Shown here: in pieces, positions 17,541 to 27,220 of the stretch
How positions within the stretch are numbered: position 1 is the first letter of the stretch
Layout: every line of letters begins with the position of its first letter
Assembly: GCF_025371035.1 (NCBI RefSeq)
Contig: NZ_JANZXB010000011.1
Span: 1 to 64,000, forward strand
Length of the DNA: 64,000 bases
Reading direction: 5' to 3'
Origin: Sphingomonas sp. LC-1
GTDB taxonomy: Bacteria > Pseudomonadota > Alphaproteobacteria > Sphingomonadales > Sphingomonadaceae
Translations under genes and position numbers: made by a program
The notes under the pieces: model-generated
Database searches by the model: none
Seen by the model: the letters and a program-made list of their open reading frames with translations, nothing else
What the model was told of the DNA's origin: nothing

Positions 17541-20032
17541 AATTTGTGGCTCAGCGTGGCATAAATAAACCGGCCGTTCGATCCGTCCGGATGGATGAAG
17601 CCGTACCGGTTGATGCCATTGACCTGATTGGCGCGGATATATTGTGCCGGATAGGTGTCGAACAGGTTCTGCGTCCCGATCGCAAACCGCGTTGCATCAC
17701 TGATGCGGTATCCGGCCTCCAGATCCGTGACCCATTGCGGATCATATCGCTGATCGTTGGCCGCAATGGTGGGATGGGTATAGGTATAAGGGCCGTAAAC
17801 CACCTGGTTGAGCGATAGGTCGAACCGCCCGCGCGTCCCGCGCGCGCCGCCGACGAGCTTCCAGCGTGGCACGCCCTTGTCGATATCGGCGAGCCGTGAC
17901 CGGGAGAAATAGGTAAGTCCCGACCCGGCGGGTGCCTGCCTTATGTTGTAAAGGCGCGTCTTGCCTGTTGAGAAAGCAAGCGACAGGTCGATGTCGCTGT
18001 CCGACGCGAGATCGAAACGGTAGCGCGCAACGGCATCGATGCCGCGCGTGCGGGTGTCGAGTCCGTTGACAAAGAAACTGACGGTCTTGACCGAAGGCAG
18101 CCCCGCCGCAGCCGTGACGCTCTGGACGAAAGCGCCGGTCAGGCCGTTCGCATTCGCACCGTCGGTCAGCAGGATGAAGCCGTCGATCTCGATCTGATAG
18201 GCATCGATGGTAAGCGATGCGCCATCGAAGGGCCGCACCACGACCCCACCCGAAAAGTTGCGTGCCTTTTCAGGGCGCAGGGATCGCGCGCCGAGCGGGG
18301 CCACGGCCGGATCACCGGGCCGGAACTGGCGCGTCCGCGACGCCAGGCTTTCATCCAGCTTGCCCGAGAACGAGAAGATCGTCGTCGATGCCGTCACCTG
18401 CGTTCCCAGCGCGGCGATCGCCGGAGCGTGGAACCCCGTGCTCCAGCCGCCACGGATTGCGAACCAGTCGGTGACGTCCCATCGCGCATCGATCTTTCCC
18501 GTCGCGGTATCGCCAAAATCGGAATAACGTTCATATCGCAACGCGCCCCCGATCGTGATGCCCTTCACGGGGAACAAATCCGCCCCGACGAAGCCGCCCC
18601 AGACATGGCGGGAAATTGCGTAGAGGTCGCCTGGCGTCAGTCCCTGCACGTCCGCGCCGTATCGCGCCGCCTTTCCCGCATTGGATCCGTCCAGGATGGG
18701 AACGCCGCCATTGTTCCAGGACTGCTCGTCACCCGCCTCGGCCGCTCGCCAGCGTTCGGTGCGATAGGTCAGCCCCGCGCTCAGGCTGGCCGGCCGCGCC
18801 AATCCCAGTTCGATATCCCGCTGATAACCAAGGTTCGCCGCCACTTGGCTACCGGTATAGCGCCCGAGATAGAAACTGCGCTGGCTTGCCAGGCCATAGC
18901 TGGGGGAAGCGCTGTCCTTCAAATAGCTGCGGATCACGTTGCGCCCGGCGTTGACGCTGAGATCGAACTGCCCCGCCGCGCCACCATCGAAACGCACGCC
19001 GGCGACCGCAGACAAATCCTGGAGTTTGCCGCGTATTTCCGGCTGTGTCCCGTCGGGATTGAAGGCGCGAAGATTGCCGTCATTCTTGGGTTCGGTTGGA
19101 TTGACCCGATTACGCGTGTCGGTGATCGCGTAATTACCCGTTCCGTAAAACCGAAGCGTGTCGGTCAGGCCGATCTCGAAATTGGCAAGCAACGCCAGAT
19201 TGTCCGTGTCGGCATTCCCCCAGCGGCCGACGCTGTTGCGGTCGACGGACTGTTCGCGCGCATCGCCCGCGAAATAGCGCTGCCGCCAGTCGGGACCGCT
19301 TCGGTCGGTATGACGACGGGTCGACCCGTTGGCACTGACATCGAGAAAGCCGTCGCCAGGTAGGGCCGTGGCTATCGTAAAGCCCAGCGAGTTCATGAAG
19401 CCGTCGCCGCGGGTATATTCGCCGACCTGCGCGGTCGCATCATTTCCCTCGGTACGCTTCTTAAGAATCAGATTGACGACACCCGCGATCGCGTCGGACC
19501 CATATTGTGCGGAGGCGCCATCGCGTAGCACTTCGACCCGGTCGATAGCATTGACCGGGATGGCCGACAGATCGACGAACTGTCCGACGCGGTAAGGATC
19601 GACGGCGAACAGGCGGCTTGAGGGATTGCGGCGTTGCCCGTCAACGAGCACCAGAGTCAGATCCGGCGGCAGGCGCCGCAACGACGCCGAACGAGTGCCA
19701 TATGTGCCCTTCACGGCGTTCTGCGTCTGGGGAAAGTTGAAGGAAGGCAGCAGACGCTGAAGCGACTGGTTGAGATTCACCGTTCCGGTACGCCCGAGCG
19801 TATCCTGAGAAATGACATCGACTGGCACCGGACTGTCGAGCGCAACGGTAGTTCGCTGGTTGCCGACCACGACGATTTCGCGGTCACCGCTTTGGTCTGC
19901 CGATAGCAGCCCGGCATTCACCGGCGCCCGGTCATCCGCCGTTCTCGCGGCCTCTGGTCCTCGCGCCATTGCTGGCCCGGCCAGCATCAGGACCGACGTT
20001 GCCCCGCACAGGAAAAGTCGCTTCCGCTTCAC
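17537..20032 (-). CDS. TonB-dependent outer-membrane receptor
   Basis: An 831-residue receptor with a signal peptide (ending near GPAMA), a plug domain (about 60-190, with PVPVDVISQDTLGRTG and VEVLRDGASAQYGSDAIAGVVNLILK) and a 22-strand type barrel ending FIYATLSHKL. The terminal aromatic/hydrophobic pattern is typical of outer-membrane proteins. I chose the GTG at 20032, which has AGGGGG just upstream; a TTG at 20050 is possible. It heads the coupled operon with amidohydrolase, MFS, ferredoxin and flavoprotein genes, so it likely imports their substrate. Confidence 0.92.
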   Translation of the reverse strand: MKRKRLFLCGATSVLMLAGPAMARGPEAARTADDRAPVNAGLLSADQSGDREIVVVGNQRTTVALDSPVPVDVISQDTLGRTGTVNLNQSLQRLLPSFNFPQTQNAVKGTYGTRSASLRRLPPDLTLVLVDGQRRNPSSRLFAVDPYRVGQFVDLSAIPVNAIDRVEVLRDGASAQYGSDAIAGVVNLILKKRTEGNDATAQVGEYTRGDGFMNSLGFTIATALPGDGFLDVSANGSTRRHTDRSGPDWRQRYFAGDAREQSVDRNSVGRWGNADTDNLALLANFEIGLTDTLRFYGTGNYAITDTRNRVNPTEPKNDGNLRAFNPDGTQPEIRGKLQDLSAVAGVRFDGGAAGQFDLSVNAGRNVIRSYLKDSASPSYGLASQRSFYLGRYTGSQVAANLGYQRDIELGLARPASLSAGLTYRTERWRAAEAGDEQSWNNGGVPILDGSNAGKAARYGADVQGLTPGDLYAISRHVWGGFVGADLFPVKGITIGGALRYERYSDFGDTATGKIDARWDVTDWFAIRGGWSTGFHAPAIAALGTQVTASTTIFSFSGKLDESLASRTRQFRPGDPAVAPLGARSLRPEKARNFSGGVVVRPFDGASLTIDAYQIEIDGFILLTDGANANGLTGAFVQSVTAAAGLPSVKTVSFFVNGLDTRTRGIDAVARYRFDLASDSDIDLSLAFSTGKTRLYNIRQAPAGSGLTYFSRSRLADIDKGVPRWKLVGGARGTRGRFDLSLNQVVYGPYTYTHPTIAANDQRYDPQWVTDLEAGYRISDATRFAIGTQNLFDTYPAQYIRANQVNGINRYGFIHPDGSNGRFIYATLSHKL

Positions 20033-20485
20033 CCCAATCCCCCTAATCAATTCATATCAGATTAGTAGGCATTGCACCGATATGGAGCGAGATTTGATTG
20101 GCCCCAGCGAAGGCCGTCTATTCAGCAGGTCTCCGGCAAAGAACGTTCGCAATCGTCCAGACAGGGCTGGCCTCGGGCAGCGAAGCGGGTATTCGGGGCG
20201 CCAGAAGACTATCCCGAACACGCGATCGAGATGGCGTATTTTGGTCGACTTCTGGCGAAAGCGGGATCGACGTGTCTTGGGACATACCTGCCGACCGTAC
20301 CCCAACGATTCAACGGCAGGTATTGCCGAAAGCCGAAGTTGACCATCGACGTTGGGAATGACCACGATGTTGGACGTTTCCGAAAGTCCGCTATTGGTGC
20401 CGATCAGGCAACAGCAGACGTTCGGATGCGGCAAGGCAATGATTGTCTTCGACCCACGTACGCCACGCAGAAAGGAGCTGCAGAA
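20033..20485. other. Intergenic, no confident gene
   Basis: About 450 bases lie between the receptor start and the end of hamB. Short frames exist on both strands, but none has a domain I recognise or a plausible ribosome site. The region should contain the receptor operon promoter. Decayed coding sequence cannot be excluded. Confidence 0.5.
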
Positions 20486-22597
20486 CTACGCCGGTGCCGA
20501 AGCGACCTCGTCGGGCGTGATACCGTGGAAGAAAAACCGAAGAATGTAGCGGTCAAACGCCGTCAAGGTTTCGATCCCGAGAGCAGCTTCGAGACCGTTG
20601 CGGCGGAAAAGGTTCAACGCGTTCCGCAGATCAAGGTCCGCCTGTGAAAAATCTATATAGCGTGCCATGTGCAGCTTGCGCGAGATCATTCGCGGAAGGC
20701 CGTATTCTTCCAAGTTGTGCACTGCTGGTGGCAGAAATGCGTGACTAACCTTACCAATGAAACCGCCAATATCGACAGATGAGTTGACAATCATCTTATG
20801 AAGCTCATTAATGTCGCTCAGAAGTGCCGAGAGCTTGAACGTAATCGTCCTCTCCAACTGGAAAAAGTCCTCGATATCAATTCCGTTGCCAGAGAGCTGC
20901 CGCAACATCCTCGGTATGTCGGTCGTCCAGTTCGCCGCTAGCGCTTTAACCACCCCCACCACCCGGCTGTACGGGGCATCCCATCCGGAAGGCTTAAGAG
21001 TGATTACTTTGTAGAGCATTCGCTCCCAGTCAGAAGGATTGCTCGAGTTCAGATAGCCGAAACCCTTCCAATCTTCAGGATTGTCTTTCATATCGCCAGC
21101 AATCCGAAGCAAAAAATCCGCGTCGCTGTCTTGCAGTAGGTTATCTCTTTTGATTCGTGCGAAGTTTTCGACCCCAACAATATCCGACATTTGCCGCTTA
21201 TACTCGATAATTCTCTCGATCTGGCGTTCATTCAAACTTTCACGATCTTGGGTTTCATCTAGACCGCCAAGGACAGTGTCAGGGAACTCGATCTGAAGCT
21301 GCGTATCTTCATCTTTTGGCGGTGAGTCCAAAAGATATATATGGCCTACAAAATGCTTGAACATGCGGCCACCTCGGCCGATTATGTTTTTGTATGTGAA
21401 ATCCTTAAGGTTGTTCTGTCCTAACTTACTTTTCCATATGACGACGTTTTGCGCGGATGTGTTCACGCCCTCAATGATTGAAGACGTCGAAACGATGCTG
21501 TCGAAGCCTTTCTCATGCTCGAAAAGCACGACTTGAATCTGGCTGAGGCACCTGTGCATCCGCCCGTTGTGCACGCCAACGCCGCGCTCCACGAGGTCGG
21601 CTAGTACCCAGTTCTCTTGATAATTCTCGCGAAGCCACCTAGCGAAATGGTTTGTATGAACTCGGTCGACTTTGCTCATTCGAGCCACAACGAGATCAGC
21701 TATCCTCTTTATCTCGGCATATGTTCCGGCATAGACGAGAGATTTCTCGTTTCGCGGAGATATGATCGACAGAAGCGCTTCAGATTTCTTTTTCGCGTCT
21801 CCGCCAATTTCCTTGTAAACCTCATGTTTTTCGAGGAATACGGTGTTGAAATCGAGAAGTTCTAGAAACTCCATGTCGCGCGTGAAGACGTTATCAGCCA
21901 GTCTTTTGATGTTCGGAGCCAGATAGTAACGCTGCTCAGCCCGGCGAGATAGCTGGACAATTGCCTTGATGAGTGACGGAGCCCGCTCCTTATCGTGGGC
22001 AATACTTGCCTTGTAGAACTCATCAATGACCAAAAGATCGATTTTCTTAAGCTTCTTAATGTAACCGAACGCTCGCTCTTGCGGAAAGATCAAAATATTC
22101 CGAGTTTCTAGAGGTGCGTCAGGCGCAGTGATAATGCCGTAATCGCGCGAAAACTTCTTGTACAGGCGGCGGCGAGTTTCATCCATCAAGGCGATAGTGG
22201 GCACAATGATCACCACCGTGTCCGGTCGCTTCGAAGCGATAAACGCGTCTATGATGAAGCTCTTTCCGAAGCTCGTCGGTGCGCTCACGGCGATACTTTT
22301 GCCGCTGAGAAGCTTCGACAAAACGGTGGCCTGCTCTCGATGCAATGTGGCGGTTCGGTTACCGACATCCACAGCGAACGCCTCATGGACGAATTTCTGA
22401 TCCCACGACGCATTCTCAAGCTGCAGATACGGGAAAAGCCCCGCTGCTCGAACCAACTGATTCAAGACCTGAGGATATGGCGTTTTGCTGCGGTCTAGAT
22501 CACCCAACAGCCTTATCAGTATATTTCGCGCAGCTAGGTCGTTGCCGCCTTCGATGAGGTCATTGACCTCGGAGCATGCAGCAAACACCTCCATCAC
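20486..22597 (-). CDS. hamB: Hachiman defence helicase HamB
   Basis: A 703-residue superfamily 2 DEAD/DEAH-type helicase. It has a Q-motif-like LHREQATVL (about residue 85), Walker A SAPTSFGKS (105-113), motif II IDEFYK (191-196), motif III-like YLAPN, and motif VI region IIGRGGR. A long helical C-terminal domain follows. It overlaps hamA by four bases (ATGA), the canonical Hachiman order. In Hachiman, HamB is described as the DNA-sensing, ATP-hydrolysing partner that licenses the HamA nuclease. Base composition is visibly more AT-rich than the genes on either side, in line with recent acquisition. Confidence 0.9.
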   Translation of the reverse strand: MMEVFAACSEVNDLIEGGNDLAARNILIRLLGDLDRSKTPYPQVLNQLVRAAGLFPYLQLENASWDQKFVHEAFAVDVGNRTATLHREQATVLSKLLSGKSIAVSAPTSFGKSFIIDAFIASKRPDTVVIIVPTIALMDETRRRLYKKFSRDYGIITAPDAPLETRNILIFPQERAFGYIKKLKKIDLLVIDEFYKASIAHDKERAPSLIKAIVQLSRRAEQRYYLAPNIKRLADNVFTRDMEFLELLDFNTVFLEKHEVYKEIGGDAKKKSEALLSIISPRNEKSLVYAGTYAEIKRIADLVVARMSKVDRVHTNHFARWLRENYQENWVLADLVERGVGVHNGRMHRCLSQIQVVLFEHEKGFDSIVSTSSIIEGVNTSAQNVVIWKSKLGQNNLKDFTYKNIIGRGGRMFKHFVGHIYLLDSPPKDEDTQLQIEFPDTVLGGLDETQDRESLNERQIERIIEYKRQMSDIVGVENFARIKRDNLLQDSDADFLLRIAGDMKDNPEDWKGFGYLNSSNPSDWERMLYKVITLKPSGWDAPYSRVVGVVKALAANWTTDIPRMLRQLSGNGIDIEDFFQLERTITFKLSALLSDINELHKMIVNSSVDIGGFIGKVSHAFLPPAVHNLEEYGLPRMISRKLHMARYIDFSQADLDLRNALNLFRRNGLEAALGIETLTAFDRYILRFFFHGITPDEVASAPA

Positions 22598-23697
22598 TTC
22601 GCCCCCTTGTAGAAAGAGACTGCTCCCAAGAAGGTGTCGACAATCGCCTTCTTATCCGGAACCGGGAAGAGGATCAGGTGGAATTGAATGTCGCCATATT
22701 TATGGACCTTGGACGATCCGGAAATCTGCTTCGAGAAATAGGCCTCGGCTCTTTCTTTGTGATGAGCAGAGATCGCCTTACGATATTCTTGGGAAAGCTC
22801 AGCACATTTCGCCGTCTCGGCGCACTGATGAATAATGAGGATCGGAACGTGAATCTTCGGCTTTAGATGATCGATTGAAACTTGGCTGCTCAAGGCTGCC
22901 TTGATTTTTGATCTTAGCGCCGGAGCCAGAACCAACTGGTCAAGGTCAGACACGTTGGTGATGATTGCGTTTTCTTTTTTCAGCTTGCCAGTGTCTAGAC
23001 TTGCGTAAACCGAATTTACCACCGCGTCCAAGCGCGCATCGGCGATGGAATTATAAAATTTCGCTTCGCCGAACCACAGAGTGAAGTCTTCGCTATCTTT
23101 GCTGACCACGATATGAACGCTATCGGCACCCTTAGCATTATCCTGTACATTCTGTTTATAAAATATCTTGGGTACAACTGGCAGCGCCTTGTAGTGGTTT
23201 TTCATGATTCCATAGAGAAAAACTTCAGCGATTTCACTTCCCTGGCCGACCTCATCCTTGTCAGTAAGCCTGAGATTCCGAGCCGCAGCTACCAAGGCCG
23301 AATGGCTCTGATCAACCAGCGCCAATCGCTCCCGCTCAGAAAGGGCAGTTTGAGCGATATTGTCCCAAAGATAACTTTGGAATCGACTGCTGAGCCATTT
23401 CCCATCTTCGAAGTCATTCACTAAGCTCAAGACACGCTTGTTCAATAGCGCCTTCAACTGGGTGACATTCGTGATATTCGATAATGAATCGTCTATAAGC
23501 GTCTCGAAGGCGATATTGATCATACGACAGACCGCCTTCGCGGAAACCGAAAACAGACTACGGATCGTACTCTCAAAAGCTCGAGCGCTCTCTGCATCAA
23601 AAAAAATGCCCTCTCCCCACCACCTTCTCTTGGGCTCCCAAGAAAAGAGCAGGGTGTCAAGCATGTCGTGTACAGGGATCAGGATAGCTCTCGTCAT
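22594..23697 (-). CDS. hamA: Hachiman defence effector nuclease HamA (DUF1837)
   Basis: A 367-residue protein with the DUF1837/HamA nuclease core: EIAEVFLYGIMKNHY, then KGADSVHIV, then LWFGEAKFY. The Asp of GADS and the E-x-K of GEAKF match a PD-(D/E)xK active site. HamA degrades DNA non-specifically once released by HamB, causing phage-defence abortive infection. I start it at the ATG at 23697. A TTG at 23763 would add 22 residues, and neither has a strong ribosome site. It is AT-rich like hamB. The upstream gap of about 250 bases is a divergent promoter region shared with the NA37-like gene. Confidence 0.88.
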   Translation of the reverse strand: MTRAILIPVHDMLDTLLFSWEPKRRWWGEGIFFDAESARAFESTIRSLFSVSAKAVCRMINIAFETLIDDSLSNITNVTQLKALLNKRVLSLVNDFEDGKWLSSRFQSYLWDNIAQTALSERERLALVDQSHSALVAAARNLRLTDKDEVGQGSEIAEVFLYGIMKNHYKALPVVPKIFYKQNVQDNAKGADSVHIVVSKDSEDFTLWFGEAKFYNSIADARLDAVVNSVYASLDTGKLKKENAIITNVSDLDQLVLAPALRSKIKAALSSQVSIDHLKPKIHVPILIIHQCAETAKCAELSQEYRKAISAHHKERAEAYFSKQISGSSKVHKYGDIQFHLILFPVPDKKAIVDTFLGAVSFYKGAK

Positions 23698-23944
23698 AAG
23701 TTTCGCCCCGGGTTCGAGGATGCACTTCAAATGAGAACAAACATGGAACTTTATAGGGGTCAAGGCTTCATTGATGTACGGACGAGGATTTCAGGGCAAA
23801 CGATAATGATTAAACGCTGGCCGGCTGCAACGAGGCGGCGCTTGCTGGCGATCACCGGCCTGATTCGCGGAAAAGAAACAGAAATGGAACAGGCTAGACT
23901 ACGTCTGCGGTACTCTGGCAGAATACGCCGCTGACTTTGGAGAT

Positions 23945-24973
23945 ATGCTCTTGGCGAACGACATCATCAATCTTACGGTTCATGAACATCGCAGGATCGA
24001 CGGCGGGTTCGAAGTCCGGCTTCGAGGGGCGCCGCTTCCGGTCAGTGGTCTTACGCAGAAGGTCGTCGACGATTTGCATGAACTTTATCGCCGACGCAGT
24101 TCTAAAGCTCATGGGCGCTTCGCCGCCGACGTCGTACAGTTTCCGACGCAGACCTTCATTCAAACATACATTGACGAGGGCACGACGGCGGAGGCGTTCG
24201 CCGCGCTAACCGGCGACATGATGACGACGCTGGACGTGCGGGCGAGGACCCGACCGAATGCCGGCGGGGGACATGTCCTGTTCGCTCACTTCGAGACCGA
24301 GGGTCGCCAGTTCCTGCTCGTCGCCATCGTCAACGAGAAGTGGGGCGCCCGTCTGACCCAGGATCTTGACATGCACGAAGCACCGCACATCGACATGGAA
24401 GGCTTCCGCTTCGCCGGTCGGATCGGCATCTCAGGATGGCAAGCAGGCGAGGCGCGCTATATCGGCTTCCTGAAGGGGCGCGGCAACGTGGCCGAGTATT
24501 TCAAGGAGGTGCTCGGCTGCGAGGAGACGGTTCTCGAAAAGGCCGACACGCAAGGCCTCGTCGATATCTTCCGTGATTTTGCCGACAGCCGGGGTCTAAC
24601 CGGGGAGGGGCGCGAGGACTTTATGCGTCGGGCACGGTCGATCTGCGAACGGTCGGCTCGCACTCGAACCGAACTCGACTTCACGGCACTGGCCAACGAA
24701 CTCGTGCCAGACGCTCCGGATGATTTGCTCGAGCGTCTCAACGATCCGGAGCGGAACCTGACCGACGGTTTCGTGCCGAACGTGTCCGTGTTGACTACGC
24801 TGGTGCGGTTCAAGGCGCGAACCGATGATTGGACGATTGAGTTTGACCGCAATGCCATCACCAGTGAGTCGATCACCTTCAACGAGGATGATGAGACGCT
24901 CGTGATCCGCAATCTGCCTGAGCAGCTTGTGGCCCGCCTGCACCAAGAGTTCGGTCTCGATGCCGAGGCTTAG
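23945..24973 (+). CDS. NdpA/NA37-type nucleoid-associated protein
   Basis: A 342-residue protein that looks like the 37-kDa nucleoid-associated family (NdpA/YejK, NA37). It shows the core HVLFAHFETEGRQFLLVAIVNEKWGARL, then IDMEGFRFAGRIGISGW and ARYIGFLKGRGNVAEYFKEVLGC. Family members bind double-stranded DNA and sit on the nucleoid. GGAG lies just before the ATG. The gene diverges from Hachiman and overlaps the next gene by 14 bases, so the two products are made together. A housekeeping NdpA would not normally be in an island beside defence genes; this is probably a specialised copy. Assignment is by visible family-like motifs, without a search. Confidence 0.72.
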   Translation: MLLANDIINLTVHEHRRIDGGFEVRLRGAPLPVSGLTQKVVDDLHELYRRRSSKAHGRFAADVVQFPTQTFIQTYIDEGTTAEAFAALTGDMMTTLDVRARTRPNAGGGHVLFAHFETEGRQFLLVAIVNEKWGARLTQDLDMHEAPHIDMEGFRFAGRIGISGWQAGEARYIGFLKGRGNVAEYFKEVLGCEETVLEKADTQGLVDIFRDFADSRGLTGEGREDFMRRARSICERSARTRTELDFTALANELVPDAPDDLLERLNDPERNLTDGFVPNVSVLTTLVRFKARTDDWTIEFDRNAITSESITFNEDDETLVIRNLPEQLVARLHQEFGLDAEA

Positions 24974-26171
24974 CTTCGGCGATCTCATTCCGGTCTATCG
25001 CGCTACGGTATTCGATGGACCCGGACGGGACGGCCACGTCGTCGTGGGCGACGCTGTGATGGCGCAACTGCTTCTTAGGATTGACGGCGACCCCGAGGAA
25101 GGCGCGGAGACTGGCCTAGTGCTGCGATCGGAGCGGAACGAGGTTGCGCCCGGGGCCGACGTGCTTGTGCGCATTGATGCTCCGCGCGTCGGCCTCGGCC
25201 TGTTCGCTCGCACGACGGATGATCTACTAAAGGGACCCAGGGTCTGCATCGCAGAGCCGCAGGCCTACTACGTCAAAGATGTCGACTTCGCCCGAGGGGA
25301 CGCACCCGTTCCGGATCTTATCGTGCGCTATCGGACGATGCTCAAGCTGGTGACCTTGTTTGGCGAGGCGGCATCCTACTTTGACGAGACGCGTGCCGAA
25401 CTCGTGTTCGTCAAGGACGGCAAGTTCGTCGTGCCCGTGACGTACGGCGTGCACGAGTTGACGATGATGGCCATCGACAATGCTAACGCCCTGCTTGATC
25501 TCTTCGACCGAGACGAACACCGGGAACAAAAGCTCGAGATTCTTGGCGGGGCGCTCATGGACATAGCGCATGCGCATCCGCATAAGCTCCGCTTTTCCTA
25601 TCTGGTCGCCAATCTCAACGCGGTCCTCAAGGCCGTGCAGGACGGCTATCGCCTGTTCGCCTCGAGCTTCTCCTACGCTAAGATCCGCAGTCAGCTGGAA
25701 GATGCTCGGATCGATTTTGCCACCAAGATCCATAAAACGATCGTGGACATACAGGCTCAATTGCTCGGCTTGCCCGTGGCGAGCGTGATCGTTGCGTCAC
25801 AACTGAAGGTCGCCAAGGCCTGTAGCTTGGACCTCTGGACGGACGTTGCCGTGCTGGCCGGCGCTTGGATCTTCGTCGGACTACTCATGTTCGGGGTGAT
25901 CAACCAATGGCTCACCCTAAGCGTGCTCTCGACAGAGATTTCGCGCCAGAAAGCCAAGCTGAAGAGCGATTATGCCGCTATTTCAGAACAGTTCGACGAC
26001 GTCTTTAAATCGCTCGGTTGGCGGGTGTGCTGGCACCGCATCGTTCTCGCGATCATTGCATTGGTGGCTGTCATAGGTGCGCTGTTCGCGACGTTCGCTT
26101 TCTACAATGTGGTGCAGACGGATGTCGCGGCATGCCTCACGGGACGATCGGCTATCGGCAACGCCATGTAG
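24960..26171 (+). CDS. Unknown membrane protein paired with NA37-like protein
   Basis: A 403-residue protein that I do not recognise. The first 290 residues look soluble and mixed alpha/beta (LSFGDLIPVYRATVFDG at the N-terminus, then a helical stretch around FSYAKIRSQLEDARIDFATKIHKTIVDIQAQLLGLP). Two transmembrane helices follow near the C-terminus (about 305-330 and 365-390), separated by a charged helix of coiled-coil character (EISRQKAKLKSDYAAISEQF). The ATG at 24960 lies inside the last codons of the NA37-like gene, so translation is coupled. It might be a membrane-anchored sensor or effector acting with a DNA-binding partner, but that is inference from architecture and neighbourhood. Confidence 0.8.
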   Translation: MPRLSFGDLIPVYRATVFDGPGRDGHVVVGDAVMAQLLLRIDGDPEEGAETGLVLRSERNEVAPGADVLVRIDAPRVGLGLFARTTDDLLKGPRVCIAEPQAYYVKDVDFARGDAPVPDLIVRYRTMLKLVTLFGEAASYFDETRAELVFVKDGKFVVPVTYGVHELTMMAIDNANALLDLFDRDEHREQKLEILGGALMDIAHAHPHKLRFSYLVANLNAVLKAVQDGYRLFASSFSYAKIRSQLEDARIDFATKIHKTIVDIQAQLLGLPVASVIVASQLKVAKACSLDLWTDVAVLAGAWIFVGLLMFGVINQWLTLSVLSTEISRQKAKLKSDYAAISEQFDDVFKSLGWRVCWHRIVLAIIALVAVIGALFATFAFYNVVQTDVAACLTGRSAIGNAM

Positions 26172-26659
26172 CCGGCGGCGAGGTTCGCGGACGCCTGGCA
26201 TGCGGCCAAGATAGGACGTCGATCGAGGAGGCCCCGCTCACAGCCGGCGCTCGCTATTGCGAAAGGCTGATCGGCTGTCTCAAGCGGCAGGTCAGTTATG
26301 ACGGCCTTTAGTCCACAAGCTGTCGGTCAGGGCATCCGGCTTGAAGGACCGGAATATCCCAAAGCCGGTCGATTGCAATGCCGCGATAACCGGAGAAACG
26401 AATGGCGGATTTCAACGAGCAGCTTCGGGTTGGCAATGTCTCCTTTGTCAGCGGTTGCGACCGAGATAACCGGTCTCAAGCCAACGGCAAGTTTCGGCAC
26501 AACCGGACGCTGAGCGTGTGGGGGCTGAACGACCGACTCTGGTCGACAACCGCCGAAGGCGGATTCCAGAAAACTTCGCGGGGTCTTGGGCTGGTACAGT
26601 CAACCAATACCGCTGATCATCGGTCATTAGGATGGCGCCAGTAAACCCTTTCCAGTTGA
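26172..26659. other. Intergenic, no gene seen
   Basis: Convergent spacer between the membrane-protein gene and alkB. Short frames on the plus strand lack recognisable domains or ribosome sites. I see no mobile-element ends. Confidence 0.55.
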
Positions 26660-27220
26660 TCACCGATGCTCCGCCAGACTGCGAAAGGTGATCGACCAGC
26701 GCGGGCGTTCCATCGGCGCGATGCTGTGTTCCCATTCGTGACGGGCAGGCCCGCTCATGTGATAGCCGCCCTGCGGATCGAGTGGCACTGACACTCGGTC
26801 GAAACCGTCGGCGCGCGGTCGCCGGAAGCGCATCATCGCCGGTGCGCCGAGAGAGATGCCGAGGACATGACCATAAATTGGCCGATCGCGATGCCAGCCG
26901 ATCCCGGCACCCGGATCGTAGCGGATAAGCAGCGCTTGGATCAGCCCCTCGCGCGCGAGTCCGGCGAAATTGGCCGCCCGGTCGCGAATGGGGAGAAGCC
27001 AGTCCGGCATCGGCGGCGCGTCCTTCGGCCGCCCTACCTCAAAGTCGTAGCTCCACCCGAAGGACGTCGTCAGGCGTTTCCCCGTCCAGCCCTGGAAGCG
27101 GAACGGCTCGGGATTGGTCGCGTCGATCCGCTCGATCAGCATGTGCTCCTCGTCCGCCGTGATCAGGTCCGCACGGGTCGCGAGCCCCGACAGGAGCGGC
27201 GCGTCGAAGAGGTCAAGCAT
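26660..27220 (-). CDS. alkB: AlkB-like 2-oxoglutarate/Fe(II) dioxygenase
   Basis: A 186-residue DNA/RNA dealkylation enzyme. The H-x-D iron motif is in GIGWHRDRPIYGHV, the distal histidine in ARHEWEHSI, and the 2-oxoglutarate-binding arginine in RPRWSITFRSL. It oxidatively removes alkyl groups from bases in single-stranded nucleic acid. Its ATG at 27220 overlaps the dinB stop (TGATG), so the two form a translationally coupled damage-response operon under the LexA-type box upstream of dinB. Confidence 0.92.
   Translation of the reverse strand: MLDLFDAPLLSGLATRADLITADEEHMLIERIDATNPEPFRFQGWTGKRLTTSFGWSYDFEVGRPKDAPPMPDWLLPIRDRAANFAGLAREGLIQALLIRYDPGAGIGWHRDRPIYGHVLGISLGAPAMMRFRRPRADGFDRVSVPLDPQGGYHMSGPARHEWEHSIAPMERPRWSITFRSLAEHR

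Noticed and set aside
20057-20434. A 125-codon minus-strand frame between hamB and the TonB receptor
   Set aside because: No recognisable domain, no ribosome site and an odd residue composition; left as intergenic, though decayed coding sequence cannot be excluded.
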